The translations under genes and the position numbers were made by a program. A DNA stretch of 64,000 nt from JBHGBM01 sp041946965. GTDB lineage: Bacteria; Acidobacteriota; Terriglobia; Bryobacterales; Bryobacteraceae. This document shows, piece by piece, positions 27,402 to 34,374 of the stretch (position 1 is the stretch's first letter; every line of letters starts with the position of its first letter). Below the pieces are notes generated by a model. The model was not told the origin of the DNA. It saw only the letters and a program-made list of their open reading frames with translations, and did no database searches. The stretch spans positions 1-64,000 of the forward strand of contig JBHGBM010000015.1 of NCBI GenBank assembly GCA_041946965.1, written 5' to 3'.

Positions 27402-28513
27402 TGCACGACATGACCAGAAGAGATGCGATCCACGCAGGCATTGGCACGCTCGGCGCAACCGCGGCGCAGGCACAGGATGGTCCCGTGCGGGTGGGGATCG
27501 TCGGCATCGGCAACCGTTCCAAGGCGCACTGGGGAGCGTTGGCCAAGATGTCCGAAGCGAAAATGGTGGCGCTCGCCGACCTTGAATCGCAGCGCATGAA
27601 AGCGGTGGACGAGAAACTGGGGATCAAGACGGCGCACTACACCGACTACCAGGAGATGCTGAAGGACAAGAACGTCCAGGTGGTCGCGATCGTCACCCCC
27701 GGCTACCTGCACAAGGATATGGCCGTCGCGGCGATGCGCGCGGGCAAGGACGTCATGCTGGAAAAGCCTTTCGGCATCAACTACCGCGAGGCGCTGGAGA
27801 TTCAGCGCGAGGCCAAACGCACGGGACGGGTGCTCGCGGTGTGCATGCAGCGCCGGTACTCCGTGCCCGACGCCACTACGCGCTGGGCCATCGAGCAGGG
27901 CCGCATCGGCGCGATCCGGCTGATCGATTGCACCGAGCTGCGCGGCGACTGGTTTGCCGGAGGCTGGCAGTACACCGACCCGAAGACCGGCGCGAAAAAG
28001 AACTGGCGCATGGTGAAGGCCGCGGCGGGTTCGACCGAACTGGAGTTTTCCGTGCACGCCTTCGCGGAGATCGCCTCCCTGGTGAAGTCCCCGCTGGCGC
28101 GCCTCTCGGCCACCGGCGGCGTGGTGCACTACAAGGACCGCGATACGCGCGACGTCTCGTCGCTGATCGCGGACTTCGCCAACGGCGTCCGGCTGAATTA
28201 CTCGTTCTCCTGTTTCGCCGCGGGCGGCGGCAACAGCTTCACGGTGGTCGGCGACAACGGCGTTCTCACGCGGGAGAGGGGCAAGATCCTGATCTCGACG
28301 GGGCGCGGTGCGCCACAGGCTGTGGAAGCTCCCCCGGGCATCTCGCGCGAAGACGCCGAGATCCAGCTTTATCGCGACCTCTTCAAGAGCATGCGGGACC
28401 GGTCGCAGCCCGCGCTCGGGCCGGACGCGGCCATGGAGCCGGCCAAGATCGCCTTCGCGGCGGAGATCAGCATCACGGAGAACCGCATCGTCACGGCCCG
28501 GGATTTCGCGTGA
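27401..28513 (+). CDS. Gfo/Idh/MocA-family oxidoreductase with Tat-like leader
   Basis: A 370-residue NAD(P)-dependent sugar or cyclitol dehydrogenase. The Rossmann motif VGIVGIGNRSKAHWG lies at about 28-45, and the conserved EKPFG with K as catalytic or binding residue at about 120. The leader MTRRDAIHAGIGTLGATAAQAQ is a twin-arginine signal, as often found in acidobacterial members, which would place it in the periplasm with pre-bound cofactor. The ATG at 27401 overlaps the previous stop; another at 27410 is equally possible. Family enzymes oxidise or reduce C1, C3 or C5 of sugars, inositols and glycosides. It is followed, with a TGATG overlap, by the phosphofructokinase. Confidence 0.89.
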   Translation: MHDMTRRDAIHAGIGTLGATAAQAQDGPVRVGIVGIGNRSKAHWGALAKMSEAKMVALADLESQRMKAVDEKLGIKTAHYTDYQEMLKDKNVQVVAIVTPGYLHKDMAVAAMRAGKDVMLEKPFGINYREALEIQREAKRTGRVLAVCMQRRYSVPDATTRWAIEQGRIGAIRLIDCTELRGDWFAGGWQYTDPKTGAKKNWRMVKAAAGSTELEFSVHAFAEIASLVKSPLARLSATGGVVHYKDRDTRDVSSLIADFANGVRLNYSFSCFAAGGGNSFTVVGDNGVLTRERGKILISTGRGAPQAVEAPPGISREDAEIQLYRDLFKSMRDRSQPALGPDAAMEPAKIAFAAEISITENRIVTARDFA

Positions 28514-29688
28514 TGCGCGCCGCGGGCCATGCCGTGATCGCGCAGGGCGGCGGCCCCACGGCGGTGATCAACGCGTCGCTCTACGGGGCGGTCGCGGAGC
28601 TTGCGGCCGCGCTTCCGCCCTCGTCGAGAATCCTGGGGGCCGAGGGCGGCGTCGCCGGAGTCTTCAGGAAACAGTGGATCGATCTGCGCGCGCCCTCGGC
28701 AACAGCGTGGGAGGGCGTTCGCATGGCGCCGGGGGCCGCGCTCGGCTCCTGCCGCAAGATGCTCAATGCCGAAGAGGCGGCCGCGGCGGTGGAGATCTTC
28801 CGCTCGCTGGATGTCCGGCGCTTCTTCTACATCGGCGGCAACGACTCGATGGACACCGCATTGAAGATCGGGCGCGCCGCATCCGCCGCCGGCTACGAGT
28901 TGTTTCTCGCAGGCATCCCCAAGACCATCGACAACGACCTGCCGTGCACCGACCATTGCCCCGGCTTCGGCAGCGCGGCGCGGTACTTCGCGCAATCGGT
29001 GATCGACCTGGGCATGGACATACGGGCGCTGCCCACCCCGGTGTCGATCCTCGAGGTGCTGGGCCGCAACGCGGGCTGGCTGGCGGCAGCTACCTGCCTC
29101 GCGCGTGAGAAGCGCGGCGACGCTCCGCACCTGATCTACGTGCCCGAGGCGCCGCTCTCCCGCGAGCGGTTTCTGAAGGACGTGGAGGCGGCATACAAAG
29201 AGCTCGGTTGGGTGGTGGCGGCGGTTTCCGAAGGCGTGGTGGACGAGAAGGGCCACGACTGGGCCGCGGCGCGCGGCAACGCGGTGGACGGATTCGGCCA
29301 CGCCCTGCCGGGCGACGTGGCCGCCAGCCTGGCCGCGGTGGTCCGGAGCGAGCTGGGAATCCGCGCACGCAGTGAGAAGCCGGGGCTGTGCGGGCGCTCG
29401 TCGGCGCTGCTGGCCTCAACCGTGGACCGCGAGGAGGCCGAAGCCGTGGGCCGTTTCGCGGCGAGGAGTGTTTGCGAGGGCCGGAGCGGCTTCATGGCGG
29501 CGATCCTGCGGGAGAGCAATGAGCCCTACCGGGTGAACTATTCCGCCGCGCCGCTCGAAGAAGTTGCCAACGTGGAACGCAAGCTGCCGGCTGAGTTCAT
29601 CGCCGCCGCCGATATCAAGGACGCCTACCGGGCCTATGCCGCGCCGCTCATAGGCGGGCCGCTCACGCGGTACGCGGCTCTCAGATAA
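28513..29688 (+). CDS. Phosphofructokinase of the PPi-dependent type
   Basis: A 391-residue PfkA-family enzyme that would phosphorylate fructose 6-phosphate or a related ketose phosphate at C1. IAQGGGPTAVINAS (about 9-22) is the nucleotide/PPi-binding loop. The two positions that separate PPi from ATP users both point to PPi: IGGNDSMDTA has Asp where ATP enzymes have Gly (GGDGS), and PKTIDNDL has Lys where ATP enzymes have Gly. TDHCPGFGSAARY and EVLGRNAGWLAA complete the substrate site. The ATG at 28513 overlaps the previous stop (TGATG). In this operon the enzyme may act on a non-glycolytic sugar phosphate. Confidence 0.88.
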   Translation: MRAAGHAVIAQGGGPTAVINASLYGAVAELAAALPPSSRILGAEGGVAGVFRKQWIDLRAPSATAWEGVRMAPGAALGSCRKMLNAEEAAAAVEIFRSLDVRRFFYIGGNDSMDTALKIGRAASAAGYELFLAGIPKTIDNDLPCTDHCPGFGSAARYFAQSVIDLGMDIRALPTPVSILEVLGRNAGWLAAATCLAREKRGDAPHLIYVPEAPLSRERFLKDVEAAYKELGWVVAAVSEGVVDEKGHDWAAARGNAVDGFGHALPGDVAASLAAVVRSELGIRARSEKPGLCGRSSALLASTVDREEAEAVGRFAARSVCEGRSGFMAAILRESNEPYRVNYSAAPLEEVANVERKLPAEFIAAADIKDAYRAYAAPLIGGPLTRYAALR

Positions 29689-29697
29689 GGAGACACC

Positions 29698-30549
29698 GTG
29701 GATCCCTATTCCATTCCGTTCGAGCAGTTCGCGGCGCTGCGACCGAAGTGGCGTTTCGAGCGCGTGGAGGATGCCGCCACGCTCAGCCGCCTGACGGGCG
29801 AGGAAGTGGCCCGGGAGCTGAAGCGCGCCGAGGCGGAGAGCCGGCGGCTGATGGTTGTCTGCCCCGTCGGTCCCATCGATTACCGCTGGTGGGCGGAGGC
29901 GTTGAACCGGGAGCAGGCCGACGGCGCGCGGTTGCTCACCATCAACATGGACGAGTACCTCGACGAGGCCGGCGAACTGATTCCGGAGTCGCACCCGTTG
30001 AGCTTCCGCCGCTTCATGACCGAAGGGCTGTTCAGCCGCCTGGAGGGGCGCGCGCGCGTTCCACCCGAGAACGCGCACTTTCCCTCGCCGCGGGATCCGG
30101 AGGCGACCACGCGCCTGGTGGAGACTCACCAGGGAGCCGACCTGTGTTACGGCGGCATGGGGCTGACGGGCCACTTCGCTTTCAACGATCCGCCCGAGCC
30201 CGGCGAGCCCGCCCATGCGGAGGCCGTGCGCGGCAGCCGCACGCGCGTGGTCACGATCACGCGGGAAAGCCAGGCTCAGATGTGCATGGGCGGCACCGGC
30301 GGGAATTGGGAGATCATTCCGCGCAAGGCCATTACGGTGGGGATGTACGAGCTGTTGATGAGCAGAAAGATTCACCTTACATTCATGAGAAGCTGGCACG
30401 CGGGCGTGTTGCGGCGGGCGCTGTTCGGCCCCGTGACGCCGCGCTGCCCAGGCTCGTTTGTGCAGGAGCACCAGAACGTGAGAGTCACAGTGACCGACAT
30501 CGCGGCCGAGTTGCCGCTTTTGCACGTGGCGCAGCGGGTGGCGGCATGA
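29698..30549 (+). CDS. NagB-like sugar-phosphate isomerase/deaminase, paralogue 1, atypical active site
   Basis: A 283-residue member of the glucosamine-6-phosphate deaminase family. The fold markers are present (VCPVGPIDYR, LTINMDEYLDE, ESHPLSF, SFVQEHQNVRV). In the active-site loop the usual GxGxDGHIAFNEP reads GGMGLTGHFAFNDP: the catalytic Asp is Thr and the following Glu is Asp, while the His is kept. Ordinary deamination of glucosamine 6-phosphate is therefore doubtful; an isomerase or deaminase for another sugar phosphate, or a partner subunit of the second paralogue, fits better. The start is a GTG with a strong AAGGAG site nine bases from the preceding stop. The stop overlaps the aldolase ATG (ATGA). 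Confidence 0.83.
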   Translation: MDPYSIPFEQFAALRPKWRFERVEDAATLSRLTGEEVARELKRAEAESRRLMVVCPVGPIDYRWWAEALNREQADGARLLTINMDEYLDEAGELIPESHPLSFRRFMTEGLFSRLEGRARVPPENAHFPSPRDPEATTRLVETHQGADLCYGGMGLTGHFAFNDPPEPGEPAHAEAVRGSRTRVVTITRESQAQMCMGGTGGNWEIIPRKAITVGMYELLMSRKIHLTFMRSWHAGVLRRALFGPVTPRCPGSFVQEHQNVRVTVTDIAAELPLLHVAQRVAA

Positions 30550-31598
30550 GCGCGACCGCATACAGGATTGGCGATTATTGTTTCGACCCGGCGGCCTTTC
30601 TTCCGGACCGCCTGTACCGCAAGATCACCGACGTCCGGGTGGAGACGCCGGAGCTGATTTTCGCGGAGGCGGCGCGGCGCCAGCGGCGCGAGCGCCTGAC
30701 CGCGGACGGCAAGCTCGTCATCCTGGCAACCGACCACCCGGGGCGGCGCGTGGCGGGCATTCCGGGCGATGCCCTCGGTATGGGCGACCGCAGGTCGTAC
30801 CTCGCGAGGGCGCTGCGCGTGCTCCTCGCGCCGGGCTGCGACGGCATCATGGGAGCCACGGACTTCATGGAGGACCTGCTGATCCTCAACTACCTGGTGC
30901 GGGAGGCGGGCGGGCCCGCGCTGCTCGACGAGAAAGTGCTGGTGGGCTGCATGAACCGGGGCGGCCACGCCGGCGTGCGCGGCGAGATCGACGACCGCTT
31001 CACCTCCTTCACCGCGGCGCAGTTGAAGAGGATGCGCTTCGAGGGCGGCAAGCTGATGTACCGTCTCGATCCCGAGGACGAGCTCAGCATCAAGGCGGTG
31101 TACGACTGCGCGATGGCTATCAACGACCTGCATCGCGAGGACCTGTACGCGTTCCTGGAGCCGATGAGCGTCCGGCGCAAGGAAGGCGGCGGGTACGAGA
31201 CCGTGAAGACCGTGGAGGCGCTGGCGAAGGACGCGGGCGCGGCGGCGGCCATGGGGGAATCCTCGGCGCGCACCTACCTGAAGCTTTCCTATACACCCGG
31301 TTACGAGCGCGTGGCGGCGGCGACTACGCTGCCGATCCTGATGCTCGGCGGCCCTCCGCGCGAAGACCCCACCTCGACGCTCGACGACTTCGCTCGCGGC
31401 ATGCGGGCGGCGCACAACGTCCGCGGGGTGATGGTGGGCCGCAATGTGACCTTTGCGCCGAAGGAGGACCCGCGCGCGGTGGCCGCCGCGGTCATCGCCA
31501 TCGTGCATGGCGGGGCGGACCTCGAACAGGCTTTGGAGACCGTACACCGCGAGCGGAACCTGGAGATGGACGCTTTCGCGGCCTGGAGGCAGGCATGA
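30546..31598 (+). CDS. Cgl0159-type class I aldolase-like (beta/alpha)8 protein
   Basis: A 350-residue barrel protein related to DhnA/LacD-type aldolases and specifically to the Cgl0159 family linked with inositol or sugar catabolism. Landmarks are VILATDHPGRRVAGIPGD, a loop typical of the family, GCDGIMGATDFMEDL, VGCMNRGGHAGV, DDRFTSF, and KLSYTPGYERV with the probable Schiff-base Lys in LKLSY. It would cleave or form a C-C bond in a keto-acid or sugar phosphate. It overlaps both neighbours by ATGA junctions, so stoichiometric synthesis with the two NagB-like proteins is likely. Exact substrate is unknown. Confidence 0.8.
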   Translation: MSATAYRIGDYCFDPAAFLPDRLYRKITDVRVETPELIFAEAARRQRRERLTADGKLVILATDHPGRRVAGIPGDALGMGDRRSYLARALRVLLAPGCDGIMGATDFMEDLLILNYLVREAGGPALLDEKVLVGCMNRGGHAGVRGEIDDRFTSFTAAQLKRMRFEGGKLMYRLDPEDELSIKAVYDCAMAINDLHREDLYAFLEPMSVRRKEGGGYETVKTVEALAKDAGAAAAMGESSARTYLKLSYTPGYERVAAATTLPILMLGGPPREDPTSTLDDFARGMRAAHNVRGVMVGRNVTFAPKEDPRAVAAAVIAIVHGGADLEQALETVHRERNLEMDAFAAWRQA

Positions 31599-32440
31599 CG
31601 CCGCTGATGCAGCTTCCGGTGGATGAACTGCGCGCCCGCGCGCGGATTCGGTTCCACCTCACACCCGATATCCCCTCGCTCATCGAGCATTTCGCGCAGT
31701 CCATCGTGGATGAAGTCCGCGCGGGCAACCGGCGCGGCGAGCCCGTGCGGTTGATTCTCCCGGTGGGGCCGGTGGCCCAGTACCGGCGCGTGGCCGAAAT
31801 CTCCAACCGCGAGCGCATCTCCTGGAAGAACGTGTACACGTTCAACATGGACGAGTTTCTGGACTGGCAGGGCCGGCCGGTCCCGCTCTCCCACCCGCTC
31901 TCCTTTGAAGGCTACATGCGCCGCCGGTTCTTCGGCCTGCTCGACGAGGAGCTTCGCATTCCCGAAGACCACTGCTTCTTCCCGAACCCCTTCCGCATCG
32001 ACGAGATCAGCGGGAAAATCCGCGAGCTCGGCGGTGTGGATTGCTGCTACGGCGGCGTGGGATATCACGGCCATGTGGCCTTCAACGAACCGCCCATCTC
32101 GCGCTGGTATCGCGTCTCCGTCGAGGAACTGCGGAATTCGCTGACGCGCGTGGTCGCGTTGGGCGACGATTCCATCGTGGTGCAGAGCATCCATTCCTCC
32201 GGCGGCGACTCCTCCGCCATTCCGCCTCTGGCGGTCACGCTGGGAATGAAGGACATTCTCGCTTCCCGCAGGATCCGCCTCTATCTCGCCGCCGGGGAGC
32301 GGCATCGCGCGGTGTTCCGCATCACCGTGGCGGGCGAAGTGACCACCAGCTATCCAAGCACGCTGGTGCAGGGGCACCCGGATGCCGAAGTGATTACCGA
32401 CGAGGCGACCGCCAGGCCCATCGAGGTCGGATTGCGATGA
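31595..32440 (+). CDS. NagB-like sugar-phosphate isomerase/deaminase, paralogue 2, atypical active site
   Basis: A 281-residue second NagB-family protein. VGPVAQYRRVAE, YTFNMDEFLDWQ and SHPLSFEGYMRRRF match the family. The active-site loop reads GGVGYHGHVAFNEPP: the catalytic Asp is replaced by His, while the next His and the Glu are conserved. It differs from paralogue 1 at exactly these sites (Thr and Asp there), so the two are not simple duplicates and may form a mixed complex or act on successive intermediates. ATG overlaps the aldolase stop, and its own stop overlaps the transporter start (both ATGA). Confidence 0.83.
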   Translation: MTPLMQLPVDELRARARIRFHLTPDIPSLIEHFAQSIVDEVRAGNRRGEPVRLILPVGPVAQYRRVAEISNRERISWKNVYTFNMDEFLDWQGRPVPLSHPLSFEGYMRRRFFGLLDEELRIPEDHCFFPNPFRIDEISGKIRELGGVDCCYGGVGYHGHVAFNEPPISRWYRVSVEELRNSLTRVVALGDDSIVVQSIHSSGGDSSAIPPLAVTLGMKDILASRRIRLYLAAGERHRAVFRITVAGEVTTSYPSTLVQGHPDAEVITDEATARPIEVGLR

Positions 32441-33705
32441 ACTCGGAACAGAAGCCGCACCGCCTGCGCTGGTGGATTCTGCTGCTGCTGTTTCTCGCCA
32501 TGACGATCAACATCCTGGACCGCCAGGTGCTCTCGCTCGTGGCGCCGGTGATCCGCGACGAGTTTCGTTTGAGCAATACGCAATATGGAACCATCGTCTT
32601 CTGCTTTCTGCTCGGCATGACGCTGGCGCAGATTCCGGTCGGCATGATGATGGACCGCTACGGCGCGCGCATCGGGTTCTCGCTGGTGATCGCGTGGTGG
32701 TCGGCCGCCAACATGCTCCATGCCGGGGCGCGGACCGTGGCGCAGTTCAGCCTGCTCCGCTTTCTGCTCGGGGTCGGAGAGTGCGGCACTTACTCGGCGG
32801 GGGTGAAGGCGATCGGACAGTGGTTCCCGGCGAAGGAACGCGCGCTGGCGGCGGGCCTGTTCAACAGCGGTTCGCTCGCGGGAGCGGTGATCGCGCCTCC
32901 GTTGATCGTGTACCTCATGCTGCACCACGGCTGGCCGAGCGCGTTCCTCATCCCCAGCCTGGCGGGTTTTGTGTGGATCGTCCCCTGGCTGAGGCTCTAT
33001 TGGGAGCCGTGGCGGCACCCCCGCCTGACGCAGGCGGAGCGCGAAGCGGCCAGGCCCGCCGTGCGCGAAGAGGCTTCGGTATCGCCCTCCATCGGGCGCC
33101 TGCTGGCGCTGCGCCCGGTGTGGGGCGTGATCCTGATGCGCGCTTTCGGCGGCCCGGTGACGCATTTCTACTGGTACTGGCTGCCGGAGTATCTGAAGCG
33201 TGAACGCGGCATGTCGCTCGAGATGATCGGTCTGTTCGCGTGGCTGCCGTTCTTTTCCGGCGGCGCGGGAAACATAGGCGGCGGATGGTTTTCGAGCCGC
33301 CTGATCGCGCGCGGCTGGACGGTTCACAAGGCGCGCAAAACGGCCCTGGTGATTTCCGTCGCGCTGTGCCTTTCGGCGGTGCTGGTTCCCGCGGCGCCGA
33401 ACGCGGCGTGGGCCCTGGCGCTCATCTGCCTGGCCTCGCTCGGCATCAACGCCGTGGCCGCCAATCTCATGGGCCTGATCACGGATCTGTTCCCGCAGCG
33501 CGTCCTGGCGAGAGTGAGCGGCATGACGGGCGTGGGAGACGGAGCCATGAGCATGACCATGATGCAGTTGACCGGCATCGTGGTGGACCGCTACTCGTAC
33601 CTGCCCGTGTTCGTCGCGGCGGGCGTGTTTCCGCTCATGTCGCTGGCATCTCTTCTGTTGCTGGTCGGCAAGATCCGGCCGGTGGAGTTCTCAAACCCCA
33701 AATGA
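32437..33705 (+). CDS. MFS transporter, anion:cation (hexuronate/galactonate-like) type
   Basis: A 422-residue inner-membrane transporter with about 12 hydrophobic segments. The signature after TM1 (ILDRQVLSLVAPVIRDEF) and in the TM2-3 loop (GMMMDRYGARIG), and FLLGVGECGTYSAGVKAIGQWFPAKERALAAG, match the anion:cation symporter group that imports hexuronates, galactonate and related acids. It probably brings in the substrate of the operon. Start overlaps the NagB-like stop by ATGA. A long charged loop after TM6 (HPRLTQAEREAARPAV) is usual for the group. Confidence 0.9.
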   Translation: MNSEQKPHRLRWWILLLLFLAMTINILDRQVLSLVAPVIRDEFRLSNTQYGTIVFCFLLGMTLAQIPVGMMMDRYGARIGFSLVIAWWSAANMLHAGARTVAQFSLLRFLLGVGECGTYSAGVKAIGQWFPAKERALAAGLFNSGSLAGAVIAPPLIVYLMLHHGWPSAFLIPSLAGFVWIVPWLRLYWEPWRHPRLTQAEREAARPAVREEASVSPSIGRLLALRPVWGVILMRAFGGPVTHFYWYWLPEYLKRERGMSLEMIGLFAWLPFFSGGAGNIGGGWFSSRLIARGWTVHKARKTALVISVALCLSAVLVPAAPNAAWALALICLASLGINAVAANLMGLITDLFPQRVLARVSGMTGVGDGAMSMTMMQLTGIVVDRYSYLPVFVAAGVFPLMSLASLLLLVGKIRPVEFSNPK

Positions 33706-34349
33706 CCCGGAGATCAAGAGCTATGTTCAGATGCTTCATCCTGGCCGCGCTGGGCTGCGCCGCCGCCGCAGGCGAGGAGGGGTTCAAGCCCCTGTTCGAC
33801 GGCAAGACCCTCAACGGGTGGAAGCTGGTCCAGCCGCGCGGTCCGGGGTGGACGGTGGAGGACGGCGCCATCGTTTGTCCGCAAGGCGGCGGCGGAAAGC
33901 TGATGACCACGGAAGAGTACGGCGATTTCATCCTGCGGCTGGAGTACCGCCTGGCGCCCGCGGGCAACAACGGGGTCAACATCCGTGCGCCCTACGAAGG
34001 CCGGCCGGCCTATGTGGGGATGGAAATTCAGATCCTCGACGACGCCAACGAAAAGTGGCGCAACATCCGGTCCGAGCAGAAAACGGGATCGGTCTACGAC
34101 GTCATCCCCGCGCGCACGGGATTCGCCCGGCCCGCGGGCGAGTGGAACGAGATGGAGATCACGGCCCGCGGGCGGCAGATCACGGTGGCGCTGAACGGAG
34201 TGATCGTTACCGACGTCAACCTGGACATCGTCAGGGAACCGCAGATTCTGGAGAAGCACCCGGGCATCCGCCGGAATTCGGGATACCTCGGATTGCTGGG
34301 CCACAACACCAGGACGGAATTTCGCAACCTGCGGGTGAAGAAGCTGTAG
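33702..34349 (+). CDS. Secreted DUF1080 (3-keto-disaccharide hydrolase-like) protein
   Basis: A 215-residue secreted jelly-roll protein; FKPLFDGKTLNGWKLV, NNGVNIRAPYEG, GMEIQILDD, GEWNEMEITARGRQITVALNGV and the ending TEFRNLRVKKL are typical. The ATG at 33702 overlaps the transporter stop by ATGA, as at most junctions of this operon, and gives an N-region with two Arg; an ATG at 33723 gives a shorter signal peptide and has GGAG about ten bases upstream, so either start is possible. It is the last gene of the rightward operon and converges with the GH36-like gene 25 bases later. Family members hydrolyse or bind 3-keto-glycosides, which would fit the Gfo/Idh/MocA dehydrogenase upstream. Confidence 0.85.
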   Translation: MTRRSRAMFRCFILAALGCAAAAGEEGFKPLFDGKTLNGWKLVQPRGPGWTVEDGAIVCPQGGGGKLMTTEEYGDFILRLEYRLAPAGNNGVNIRAPYEGRPAYVGMEIQILDDANEKWRNIRSEQKTGSVYDVIPARTGFARPAGEWNEMEITARGRQITVALNGVIVTDVNLDIVREPQILEKHPGIRRNSGYLGLLGHNTRTEFRNLRVKKL

Positions 34350-34374
34350 TCGCCGCCGGTTGTGCGCGGCGGGG

